The notes: a model not told the origin generated them from the letters alone. DNA of 64,000 nucleotides from Spirosoma pollinicola (GCF_002831565.1 NZ_CP025096.1:4202501-4266500); one strand, 5' to 3'; shown: positions 54,661-62,460, counted from the first letter of the stretch. Program-made: numbers and translations.

Positions 54661-54768
54661 TGGTTGAGCTACGCGCTGGTCTATACAAATCGGTTCCGTG
54701 CGTGGTTGTCCGCTCCGCGTGGGTTGACTTCCTGGTGACAGGGAGCACGCCCCGAAGGTGAGTTTGCA

Positions 54769-54844
54769 GCCCAACATAACGGGTGTGTAAAGGTGCAAGT
54801 GACTCGTGTTCAGGTGAGTGACTCGCCCACCATCAACACCCGTG
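54769..54844 (+). repeat. attC-like palindrome 5, left part
   Basis: GCCCAAC (54769-54775), inner box ACGGGTGT and ACACCCGTG (54836-54844) are present, then the IS110 element begins. The missing right box GTTGGGT reappears at 56282-56288 beyond the element. Confidence 0.7.
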
Positions 54845-54884
54845 TGGTACTGTCTTCCAATCCAAGAAAAACGCTGGTAATATT

Positions 54885-56022
54885 TCAAGAGTCCACTAAC
54901 TCGCCTATATTTACTTCCTTAAGCACGGCCCCCTGGGGTTGATGCCGGGTAGCCTCTTGAGTTGGGGCTACTTTTTTTTGAGTCACGGGCTCGTAAGTCG
55001 GATCATAGGGCTCGTCCTTTTTCCACAAAGCGAAGATCAACGTGAGCAGTTTGCGCTGCACGGCTACATAGCCTTTCATCTTGATATTAGTCTGTTTAAA
55101 GACCTGTTCATAGAGGTCAATGAAGGGTCTTTGCTCAAAGGTCACCATCATCAAAGCCGGCATGTGTAACGCCCGTCGAATGCGAGTGTTGCCCCGTTTA
55201 CTAATGCGGGTCTTGCCTACCCGTTTGCCACCGCACGGGCGGCCCCGTTTGATTTTCTACCACGTCATAGCCTGCAAAGCTCACCAGTTGCCGTTGATTC
55301 TCGAAGAGAGCGAACTCGTTGGTCTCGGTGATCAGATTGGCTACGGTCAGTTCGCCCACGCCCTTGATGCGGCAGATCTGCTCGGTTTTTCGTTTCCATT
55401 CGGCATTCTCCTTGATAGCTTTGTGGATAAGTTTGAGACATTGGGCCAGTTGTTTATCCAACTCAGCGATGAGCGTTTTCAACTGCACTTTAACCGTCAG
55501 CGAGTGATACATGCCTACTTCAAGGGACATCAGTTGATTATTTACCTGCGTTTTAAAGGTTTGTAGATCAGTATATTGACGGGTTAGCTGATGTAGGATA
55601 TACATGGCTTCGCTAATGGGTCTCCAGGCTTCCAGGGCCTGCTGACAAACCATCATAGCCAGTGCCTGAGCATCAACCCCATCGGTCTTTGTTTTGATGC
55701 CCAGGGCTTTGATGTAGTACTTGGCTTTCTGGGGTAAGACTACGCAAACATGCACCTGCTGGCGGTGTAGAGCCAGAGCCAATTACTCGTAGTAGACCCC
55801 TGTGGCTTCCATCAAATAATGGACAAGTATACCCGGCTCTTTACAATGATGGTCGCTCCACTGGAGGAAATCAAGAATGCCGGTTGGAGTATTTTTGAAG
55901 GCTCGGGTCGCCTTTACTTTAACGCGTTGAGTAGGATCGATAGCACTGACGCAGGCATGAAATTCATCCTTACCCATGTCAATACCAACACCATATTTGA
56001 GCGGTTTTAGGTTCGCTTCCAT
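54885..56022 (-). pseudogene. IS110 transposase broken by one TAA and one 16-base insert
   Basis: DEDD RuvC-like domain at the N terminus ('YGVGIDMGKDEFHACVSAID', 'VHYLMEATGVYYE'), then a TAA at 55783-55785 where CAA (Gln) would fit, then 'LALALHRQQVHVCVVLPQKA', 'IKTKTDGVDAQALAM', helix-hairpin-helix 'ICRIKGVGELTVANLITETN' and 'LVSFAGYDVVENQ'. The 16-base insert at 55232-55247 breaks it; removing it gives 'SGKRVGKTRISKRGNTRIRR' with the conserved C-terminal Ser region and runs to the stop at 54885. Otherwise complete. Start taken at MEANLKPL; an upstream Met lies at 56046. Confidence 0.8.
55232..55247 (-). repeat. 16-base hairpin module, copy 10 (IS110)
   Basis: CGGGGCCGCCCGTGCG on the minus strand: stem CGGG/CCCG, loop GCCG, tail TGCG; closest to copy 4 in the IS3 element (14 of 16). 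Exact removal restores VVENQ-SGKRVGKT. Confidence 0.85.
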
Positions 56023-56046
56023 AGTGAAATAGGTTGGGGGAAACAC

Positions 56047-56279
56047 TTGTTTAGGTCATTAACTTTCCCGACTTTGCACATAATGCTGGATCGAGGCTAT
56101 GCCTCGTCCTTGGGTACTGTTCATTCTACCGGAAAGGGTGGTGAGTAGGGCCAAGCCACACGATGTATGTCGTCTTTATAGCGACGCATTTGCGTTGGGT
56201 TCAAGCTTTTTCTACTCACCAATGACTGGGCTACAAATTGCATTATTTTAAGCGAATAACCTTGGATCCAAAGATATGG
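56047..56279 (-). ncRNA. Candidate bridge RNA region of the IS110 element
   Basis: The non-coding DNA upstream of the transposase contains a 9-bp stem (GGTGAGTAG at 56140-56148 with CTACTCACC at 56212-56220). Its loop holds GCGTTGGGT (56192-56200), identical to the right flank of the insertion (56280-56288), and CCACACG (56156-56162), the complement of the left junction CGTGTGG (54841-54847). Outside the stem, GGTACTGT (56113-56120) equals the element's own left end (54846-54853). This is how target-binding and donor-binding loops of IS110 bridge RNAs are built. Transcript ends are not known. Confidence 0.5.
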
Positions 56280-56462
56280 GCGTTGGGTGGCGGGTCCAAA
56301 TTGGGCGCGCAAGGCGGGTTACCGGCGGTATGTGGCAAGCCCCGACAGATAAGGCCCTGAATGATACAGTAATACAAAATGCGTGGTACGTATTTTGTGT
56401 TGAAAGTGCGGTACTAGGAGAGTTAGCGGTAATTAACAGACCATGCCTTCCACAGAAAGATT

Positions 56463-57026
56463 ATGATAGAGTTGAGCAACTTCATAAAATCACAAATCAA
56501 TATTTCTAACGACGATTTGCAAACTATCCTCTCAAATTTTCAAGAACGGACTATTGACAAAGACAAGTTTGTTATAAAAAAAGGGCAAATTGTAACATCG
56601 TATTATTTTATCAAATCAGGCGGACTTCGCATTTACTTTGACAAAGACGACAGACAAATAACAGGTTGGTTGGCTTTTCAAAATGATTTTTTCACTGAAC
56701 TCAATAGCCTTAAATCAGGACAACCAACACAATTTAATATTCATGCAATTGAAAGTTCAACTTTGCTAACGATTGACAAGTCTCAAATGGAACTACTCTA
56801 TAGACAATTTCCTTTGTGGCAACAATTTGGCAGACAAATTTGGGAAAACGCTTTCCTTAAAGTCATAAATGGGATATTGAGCTATCAAACTATGACAGCC
56901 GAAGAGCGTTATTTGGGTATGATGAAACAATCAGACCTTTTACAAAAAGTCCCACTAAAACAACTTGCATCTTACTTGGGTATTACGCAAACCTCATTAA
57001 GTAGAATTAGAAAAAACATCAAGTAG
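56463..57026 (+). CDS. Crp/Fnr-family transcriptional regulator
   Basis: A 187-residue protein: cyclic-nucleotide-binding fold ('RTIDKDKFVIKKGQIVTSYY', 'FIKSGGLRIYFDKDDRQITG', 'FTELNSLKSGQPTQFNIHAI') and a C-terminal winged HTH ('VPLKQLASYLGITQTSLSRI'). No Fe-S Cys cluster. AT-rich compared with the backbone. It lies 72 bases before the TspO-like gene, and such regulator-TspO pairs are frequent in Bacteroidota. The stretch 56289-56462 before it holds array modules (GGTCCAAATTGGGCGCGCAA, CAAGCCCCGACAG) and no gene. Confidence 0.85.
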   Translation: MIELSNFIKSQINISNDDLQTILSNFQERTIDKDKFVIKKGQIVTSYYFIKSGGLRIYFDKDDRQITGWLAFQNDFFTELNSLKSGQPTQFNIHAIESSTLLTIDKSQMELLYRQFPLWQQFGRQIWENAFLKVINGILSYQTMTAEERYLGMMKQSDLLQKVPLKQLASYLGITQTSLSRIRKNIK

Positions 57027-57098
57027 CATATTAATTGCCATTTGGCAATTTTGTCAAAGCATTTTATTTTGAAGTTTGTATCATAAAACAATAAAGAG

Positions 57099-57593
57099 AT
57101 GCAAGCTTCAAAGAACAAAAACATTAAAATACTCATCCTATTTTCAATAGGCACTTTAATAATCGGGTTACTGACGGCTTATATTAGTTTTGCGTTATTC
57201 CCATTGGAGAGAACTTATCATCTACCTAAAATATATCCACAACTTTGGGTATTTTGGCTAGTGTGGGTAATTTTATATCCAACAATGGGCTTGGCAGCAG
57301 GACACATTTGGGTGAAAAGAAAAGAGTTTGACGTTAGGGGGGCTATAATTTTTTATATATCTATTCTCTTGACAAATTTTCTGTTTCTACCAATTGCAAA
57401 CGTTTCAAATGGCAATCCAGCAATCATGACGTTTATGGATATTAACGGAGTGTTGACCTCACTACTTTTGGGATGGATATTTTCAAGGTATTCAAAAGCT
57501 GCCTTTTACTATTTGTTGCCCTTGATATTATGGATGCCCATAACTGCAATTTTCAAAATAGCATTGTGGGTAAACAACCCCATCCATTTTTGA
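57099..57593 (+). CDS. TspO/MBR-like membrane protein
   Basis: A 164-residue protein with five helices. The TspO signature region reads 'YPQLWVFWLVWVILYPTMGL' then 'AAGHIWVKR', followed by 'FYISILLTNFLFLPIANVSN' and a last helix 'LLPLILWMPITAIFKIALWV'. TspO proteins bind porphyrins and sterol-like ligands and respond to oxidative stress. AT-rich; paired with the Crp/Fnr gene. Confidence 0.7.
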   Translation: MQASKNKNIKILILFSIGTLIIGLLTAYISFALFPLERTYHLPKIYPQLWVFWLVWVILYPTMGLAAGHIWVKRKEFDVRGAIIFYISILLTNFLFLPIANVSNGNPAIMTFMDINGVLTSLLLGWIFSRYSKAAFYYLLPLILWMPITAIFKIALWVNNPIHF

Positions 57594-57756
57594 CTGACAA
57601 TAACTACTAAAATGGGGTTTGCTACAAGTGTGGATTGACGTTTGGAGCTTTGTCAGCAGTTCGCCCCATTCGTCGGTTACGGTAAGTGCGTTGTGTGGGC
57701 TCCGCATTGGCATGTTTTCGAGCGACAGGTTGCTCGCCCCCGAAGGAGCGTTTTTA

Positions 57757-57842
57757 GACCAACTTACAAAGGGTGTAAAGGTAGAAGTGACCTTGTAAAC
57801 GTGAGCTAAATTGCACATCATCAGCCTTTTGGAGCATTGGGT
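57757..57842 (+). repeat. attC-like palindrome 6 (degenerate)
   Basis: GACCAAC (57757-57763) and ATTGGGT (57836-57842), each one base off the box rule, again 86 bp apart; inner GGGTGTAAAG is retained but the opposite inner box has decayed. The DNA on either side (57594-58056) carries more modules (GCGACAGGTTGCTCGCCCCC, GGTTGACAGGTTGAACG) and no gene. Confidence 0.5.
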
Positions 57843-58056
57843 GGAAATGCAACAAGTGCTTGCTTGGTAGGTTTCGGTTGACAGGTTGAACGTTTTGGTA
57901 AGTCGAGTTTAGTGCTTGCATTTGCTGCTTCTGTGTGACAAAGGGAGCGCCCCGACAGGCTAAGGTTATATTTACACTACGGGGTTGCGACTGACAAGCC
58001 GAACGCCCTTTGGAGAAATACTCAATAAGGATTTAAATCATAAAACTTAGTCTGCT

Positions 58057-58239
58057 ATGACAAATCGAAAAGAACTTTCTTTGTTACTTGGCATCGTCGC
58101 CGGTTTCGTCTTTTTACTTTCTTTTTTTGTTGGTTTGGGCGTACCGACTGATTCTTTGTTGGTGGTAGGAGGCTTTTTCAGCATCGTCGCCATTGCAATT
58201 TCTCTACTGTTATTTCCGAAAAAGAAGCCAACACAGTAA
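58057..58239 (+). CDS. Small two-helix membrane protein
   Basis: 60 residues with two helices ('LLLGIVAGFVFLLSFFVGLG' and 'LLVVGGFFSIVAIAISLLLF') and a basic tail (PKKKP). No family. Single gene between degenerate palindromes 6 and 7. Confidence 0.6.
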   Translation: MTNRKELSLLLGIVAGFVFLLSFFVGLGVPTDSLLVVGGFFSIVAIAISLLLFPKKKPTQ

Positions 58240-58320
58240 CAGCCTGATATGATTTTGTTTCGCTCCGCCTGGGGGTAGCTTTCCGTCGACAGCTTGATCG
58301 ACCCATAATGAAAGCGTTCA

Positions 58321-58468
58321 GCCCAACCACCACCGTGTTTTTGGGAAAAAATTCCCAACAGGCTGTAAGTTTACGGCCTTTGATTATCAGTGTATTATAG
58401 AATTACAACACATCCGGCCATGTGTGTAAAGACTCCTGCGTCACCATCAATACTCAGCGGTGTTGAGT
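58321..58468 (+). repeat. attC-like palindrome 7 (expanded)
   Basis: GCCCAAC (58321-58327) and GTTGAGT (58462-58468), 148 bp, still fitting RYYYAAC/GTTRRRY. The core phrases GTGTAAAG and CACCATCAA persist near the right half, and about 60 extra bases sit between. No gene in the region 58240-58644. Confidence 0.5.
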
Positions 58469-58644
58469 GTATGTTTACAAAGTTATCGGATTTCGGATCT
58501 TGTGGGATGAAGTGAATGACCTGTTTTATAAGATTGAGTTTTCATTTTTAGTTTTCGGCCGATAGGCAAAACACCCCCGTTGACCAGGTAGAGTTATTGG
58601 TGTATTTTTGTATATCAGGCAGGTGGATTTTACCATAAATAAAA

Positions 58645-59235
58645 ATGAAAAATGTCAATCTATTGAAGCAGGTCGATTTTATAAAGGAAATTGATGAGCT
58701 CAAATATATACAGCGTAAAACCAGGTTATTTAACAGTGACAGGCATGAAAATGATGCTGAACACAGCTGGCATTTAGCTATGATGACAATTGTTTTAGCA
58801 GAGCATTCAAATGTTCCAGTCGATGTACTAAAAGTACTGAAAATGGTCTTGATCCATGATATTGTGGAGATTGATGCGGGTGATACATTTATCTATGACA
58901 CGCAAAAAAATCACACGAATACTCGTGAAGAACTAATTGCCGCAAAACGAATATTTGGGCTGTTACCACAAGAGCAAGCTGATGAGTTTATTGCAGTTTG
59001 GGAAGAGTTTGAGGAATGTTCAACCAATGAAGCGAAATTTGCCAGAGCAATGGATAGGTTTGAACCGCTACTACAAAATACGTCAAATGATGGTGGGACC
59101 TGGGTAGAATTTGATGTAAACTACCAAAAGGTTTATGACAAGAAAAAAGCTATTAAAAATGGGTCAACTATAGTTTGGGATTACGCAGAGGGCCTAATCA
59201 ATGAAAGTGTTGATCGTGGAATACTAAAAAAGTAA
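58645..59235 (+). CDS. HD-domain phosphohydrolase (YfbR/HDDC2-like)
   Basis: A 196-residue protein: 'KYIQRKTRLFNSDRHENDAE' then 'HSWHLAMMTIVLAEHSNVPV', with metal-binding His residues, then 'VLIHDIVEIDAGDTFIYDT' (HD motif) and 'AKFARAMDRFEPLL' (final Asp). This set defines the HD_3 group of 5'-deoxynucleotidases. It would dephosphorylate dNMPs. AT-rich cassette gene. Confidence 0.85.
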   Translation: MKNVNLLKQVDFIKEIDELKYIQRKTRLFNSDRHENDAEHSWHLAMMTIVLAEHSNVPVDVLKVLKMVLIHDIVEIDAGDTFIYDTQKNHTNTREELIAAKRIFGLLPQEQADEFIAVWEEFEECSTNEAKFARAMDRFEPLLQNTSNDGGTWVEFDVNYQKVYDKKKAIKNGSTIVWDYAEGLINESVDRGILKK

Positions 59236-59340
59236 TGTAAAGTACAGCAACTTTCTGGAGCGGTATACCTATCCTCCAAGAAGCATTTTCAGCTCAACAT
59301 AGAGAGGGAAAATTGCTGTAGTATTAAATTAAAAAATAAG

Positions 59341-59763
59341 ATGATGCTGGCAAAATACCTCTGGATAACAGGTTCAGTATTTATTTTCCTATTAGGAATT
59401 ACTCACTTGTATTATACATTTTTTACCGACGTATTTTCGTCAAAAAATGCAAGGATGATTGAAGAAATGAAAGTTTCATCGCCCATTTCAACCCAGAAAA
59501 TAACCATGTGGAAAGCGTGGATTGGTTTTAATGGCAGTCATAGCAGTGGGGCAATTTTTATCGGCGTTATTAATGTCTATCTAGCCCTTCAGTATTTTAG
59601 AATTTTACAATCCGATCATTTCTTTTTTCTTTTTAATATTCTTACAATTGGCTTTTACATTTGGCTGGCAGAAAAATATTGGTTCAATATCCCCTTCATA
59701 GGGTTATCAATCACGTTAGCTTGTTTTCTTATTTCCTATAGCCTCACCTTACTGAATATATGA
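59341..59763 (+). CDS. Four-helix membrane protein, hypothetical
   Basis: 140 residues, four helices ('WITGSVFIFLLGITHLYYTF', 'SSGAIFIGVINVYLALQYF', 'FFFLFNILTIGFYIWLAEKY', 'FIGLSITLACFLISYSLTLL'). 'MWKAWIGFNGSHSSGAIFIG' holds a His in the loop and resembles small uncharacterised membrane proteins of Bacteroidota. Upstream is a fragment of a module (CATTTTCAGCTCAACATAGA) reminiscent of the palindrome's left box. Confidence 0.6.
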   Translation: MMLAKYLWITGSVFIFLLGITHLYYTFFTDVFSSKNARMIEEMKVSSPISTQKITMWKAWIGFNGSHSSGAIFIGVINVYLALQYFRILQSDHFFFLFNILTIGFYIWLAEKYWFNIPFIGLSITLACFLISYSLTLLNI

Positions 59764-59879
59764 TCTAGTGCGCTATTACTTTTCTTTGTGTGGGGCGGCC
59801 TTCCGATAACAGCGAGCACGTTCAGAAATATAGTTTTCAACGCAATTAAATAAGGCATCAATCGAAATCCTCCACCCAT

Positions 59880-60182
59880 ATGATTTACTTAACTCAGTTA
59901 ATCTTCATTAAGGAAGGTCAGGAAGAAGTGTTCAATCAGTTCGAAGAGGTTGCCATTCCATTGATCGGGAAGTATAACGGACAACTTTTACTACGAATAC
60001 GACCAACTGATGATGCATATATTGAGCAACGTATGGAAAAACCTTATGAAATACATTTTGTGCGATTTGACTCGGAGCAGGACCTGGCAGCTTTCCAGCA
60101 AGACGAAAGTTGGAAGCAGTTTTTACACCTGAAAGAGCAATCGGTAAGAACAGCTATCCTGATTCAAGGAGTAAAACTGTAG
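59880..60182 (+). CDS. Small DUF1330/antibiotic-biosynthesis-monooxygenase-like protein
   Basis: A 100-residue ferredoxin-like fold: 'IYLTQLIFIKEGQEEVFNQF', 'VAIPLIGKYNGQLLLRIRPT', 'YEIHFVRFDSEQDLAAFQQD'. This is the pattern of DUF1330 or ABM-type dimeric alpha+beta barrels. Last plus-strand gene of the island; preceded by a fragment of the GCGAGCACG-type module at 59790-59830. Confidence 0.7.
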   Translation: MIYLTQLIFIKEGQEEVFNQFEEVAIPLIGKYNGQLLLRIRPTDDAYIEQRMEKPYEIHFVRFDSEQDLAAFQQDESWKQFLHLKEQSVRTAILIQGVKL

Positions 60183-60231
60183 GTTGTACCTAACTGGCTT
60201 TAGGCTACTAATCCGTATCTGCTAAATGTGC

Positions 60232-62460
60232 TTAACCGGCTGTGGGCAGATCAATAATGAATTCAGAAAATTCACCAACCTGGCTCTTTGCCGTTAGCCG
60301 GCCACCATGTCCCTTCGTGATAATATCATAACTTAACGACAAGCCAAGGCCTGTACCCTGACCGGCAGGCTTCGTTGTAAAGAAGGGTTGGAATATTTTG
60401 GCCAATACGGGCTGAGCAATGCCCGTACCATTATCGACGACGCGAATTTCGACCCGCCCATTCTGTTGTTTAGTGCTAATGTGTACAGTTGGGTGGTACC
60501 CATCCAGACCAGCATGCCGTTTTGCCCCGACTGCATAAAAAGCGTTGTTAAACAGATTCAACAGCACCCGTCCCAACTCCTGCGGAACAACGTCGACCTT
60601 GTTCAGGTCATCAGCATAGTCAGTAACGAGATCAGCATAGAAATCTTTGTCTTTTACGCGTTGGCCGCTATAAGCCAGCCGCAGATACTCCGCTGTAAGG
60701 GCATTAACATCGGTGGGCTGTTTACGGCCCGTACCCGTTCGGGAGTGTTCGAGCATACTTTTGACGATGTTCGATGCCCGCCCGCCGTGATAATTTATCT
60801 TTATTAAATTCCCCGAAAGATCGCCCAGTATCTCTTCTTCAAGCACTTCATCACGTTGCTCCTTTTTTCGTTCTGCCCGAATATCTTCCAGAAGTTCTGC
60901 CGACACCTCCGAGAAGTTATTCACAAAGTTTAGTGGGTTTTGGATCTCGTGAGCAATGCCGGCTGTCAACTCGCCCAGGGAAGCCATTTTCTCCGACTGA
61001 ATAAGCTGGGTCTGGGTGGATTGAAGCTTGGCGAGCGTTTGCTCAAGTGTTTTCTTCTGTTGCTCAAGCAAGGCGTTCGCTTTTTGTTTTGTGCGATAAG
61101 CGTATAAACTTATGGCAGCAACGAGTAACATCAGGCCCATACCGGCCACTAGTGCCCATTGACGGGTTTGGGCCAGTGCATTTTGTTTTTGTTGTTCGGC
61201 ATCTGCTGCCTGTTGTTTTTTAGTGAACGCATAATTCATGGACAACTCCGTGGCTTTACGAACATTCTCTTTGCCCCGTACTGAATCTGTAATAGCCGCC
61301 GATTTTTTATACGTATCCAACGCTCGGCGGTAGTTGCCGGTTTTCTCGTAGCAGGCAGACAACTCCGCGTAGATCTCTCCCGTTTGTGAATCATAAATAT
61401 CGGCCTCTTTAAGCACGTCGAAACTGCGCTCGTAATAAGGGATCGCGGCTGGGTAACGGGCCTGCTGGTTCAGGATTGTCCCCATGGCCGCGTAGGTCTG
61501 GTGAATGTTCAGCGGTTGCCTGGTGGCATCGGCGAGTGCCATCGCCTGCCGGTTCAGTTTTTCGGCTTCGGCAAACTTTTTCTGTCGGGCCAGGTTCGTG
61601 GCGGCTTTCGATAAACTGGTTGCCTGAATGGCCTGATCACCTGTTTCTTTCCCCAGTGCTGCTGCTTTAAGAGCAACTTCATACGCCTTTTCAGGAGCTT
61701 TCATTTCACTGTACACATCCACCAGATTGGTATAAGCATATAACTCCACATTCTTTATACCTTCCTGATTGGACAGCTTGATAGCCCGTAAGTATCGTTG
61801 CTCGGCTCCTTTCCAGTCACCCATCAGCTTATACGTATTGGCCATATTGACCAGACAATAGGCTTGTGTATTAACATCTTTGGTGGATTCGGCCCGAGTC
61901 AAAGCCTTTTGTTGATATCGAAGTGCCTGTGGTCGATTCGACTGCATATCGTAGGAAATGCCGATGTTTAAATAAATCGAGCCTAAATCAGACTTGTTGG
62001 CAGAATGCTCGGCCAACACCATACCCTTCTCAAAGAATATAATAGAGCTGTCGTACTTGCTCTGCATGCCATACATAGCACCATAGGTATTATACACTTT
62101 TATTAAACGAGCCGTATCGTTTAAGGCGATGTAGGTTGCTTCGGCTGCTTTAAGGTTCGCTTTGGCTGCGGCATAATTCCCCTTCACGCTGTAGTTAAAC
62201 GCTAATCGTATTCGGGCAATACCTTCCCCCTGTGGGTACTTGATTCGCTGGGCATCAGCAATTGTTTTGATGCTCAGGCTTATAGCTGAATCAATATTTA
62301 TCTGACTCAATAGATTAATCTTGGCATTGATTCGATTAATCCGTCCGGTATCTGTTGTGGCCTGACGAATAAGACGATCCAGACTGTCTAGTTTTAAACT
62401 TTGTCCCTGAAGCGTAGCTAGATTGAAGAGGATAATTACAACGGTAGTCAGATATTTCAT
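60232..62460 (-). CDS. TPR-containing sensor histidine kinase
   Basis: About 742 residues starting at MKYLTTVVIILFNLATLQGQ, a signal peptide; an upstream start at 62517 is less likely. A periplasmic array of eight or nine TPR-like repeats ('LGSIYLNIGISYDMQSNRPQ', 'EIYAELSACYEKTGNYRRAL') leads to one membrane helix ('LVAGMGLMLLVAAISLYAYR'), a coiled coil, HisKA with 'LGELTAGIAHEIQNPLNFVN', and HATPase with N-box 'LLNLFNNAFYAV', 'VVDNGTGIAQPVL' and 'GQGTGLGLSLSYDII'. A common Bacteroidota orphan kinase layout; no regulator gene is adjacent. Confidence 0.92.
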   Translation of the reverse strand: MKYLTTVVIILFNLATLQGQSLKLDSLDRLIRQATTDTGRINRINAKINLLSQINIDSAISLSIKTIADAQRIKYPQGEGIARIRLAFNYSVKGNYAAAKANLKAAEATYIALNDTARLIKVYNTYGAMYGMQSKYDSSIIFFEKGMVLAEHSANKSDLGSIYLNIGISYDMQSNRPQALRYQQKALTRAESTKDVNTQAYCLVNMANTYKLMGDWKGAEQRYLRAIKLSNQEGIKNVELYAYTNLVDVYSEMKAPEKAYEVALKAAALGKETGDQAIQATSLSKAATNLARQKKFAEAEKLNRQAMALADATRQPLNIHQTYAAMGTILNQQARYPAAIPYYERSFDVLKEADIYDSQTGEIYAELSACYEKTGNYRRALDTYKKSAAITDSVRGKENVRKATELSMNYAFTKKQQAADAEQQKQNALAQTRQWALVAGMGLMLLVAAISLYAYRTKQKANALLEQQKKTLEQTLAKLQSTQTQLIQSEKMASLGELTAGIAHEIQNPLNFVNNFSEVSAELLEDIRAERKKEQRDEVLEEEILGDLSGNLIKINYHGGRASNIVKSMLEHSRTGTGRKQPTDVNALTAEYLRLAYSGQRVKDKDFYADLVTDYADDLNKVDVVPQELGRVLLNLFNNAFYAVGAKRHAGLDGYHPTVHISTKQQNGRVEIRVVDNGTGIAQPVLAKIFQPFFTTKPAGQGTGLGLSLSYDIITKGHGGRLTAKSQVGEFSEFIIDLPTAG

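Larger units (their letters stand above)
54845..56279 (-). mobile_element. IS110-family element inserted in palindrome 5
   Basis: About 1435 bp. Its two flanks are the halves of one attC-like palindrome (ACACCCGTG at left, GCGTTGGGT at right), so it is inserted in the palindrome's right arm. It encodes a DEDD transposase on the minus strand and a 230-bp non-coding region upstream of it, the layout of the IS110 group. Exact ends cannot be fixed to the base. Confidence 0.8.
50623..60230 (+). mobile_element. Integron-like cassette array (putative)
   Basis: Downstream of the recombinase, about eleven genes, nearly all single and all on the plus strand, are separated by related intergenic repeats. 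Complete palindromes are at 51362, 52036, 52838, 54332 and 54769 (the last split by an IS110), with degenerate ones at 57757 and 58321. Each has an RYYYAAC box, an inner stem-forming box, a spacer, the complementary inner box and GTTRRRY (GTTGGGT). A first right box stands alone at 50623-50629. Flanking these are shorter modules containing GGTGACAGG-type and CGCGTGGG-type sequences. Cassette bodies are AT-rich and unrelated to one another. The right boundary is uncertain; palindromes fade after about 58.5 kb. Confidence 0.6.

Noticed and set aside
58047-58358. 103-codon minus-strand frame
   Set aside because: It is the antisense of the small membrane protein at 58057 and of array modules; composition (Lys/Thr-rich) mirrors the opposite strand.
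50623-58468. The repeated intergenic DNA could be a CRISPR array
   Set aside because: Units are 64-148 bp palindromes separated by whole genes, not 20-40-bp repeats with equal spacers, and no cas genes are near.
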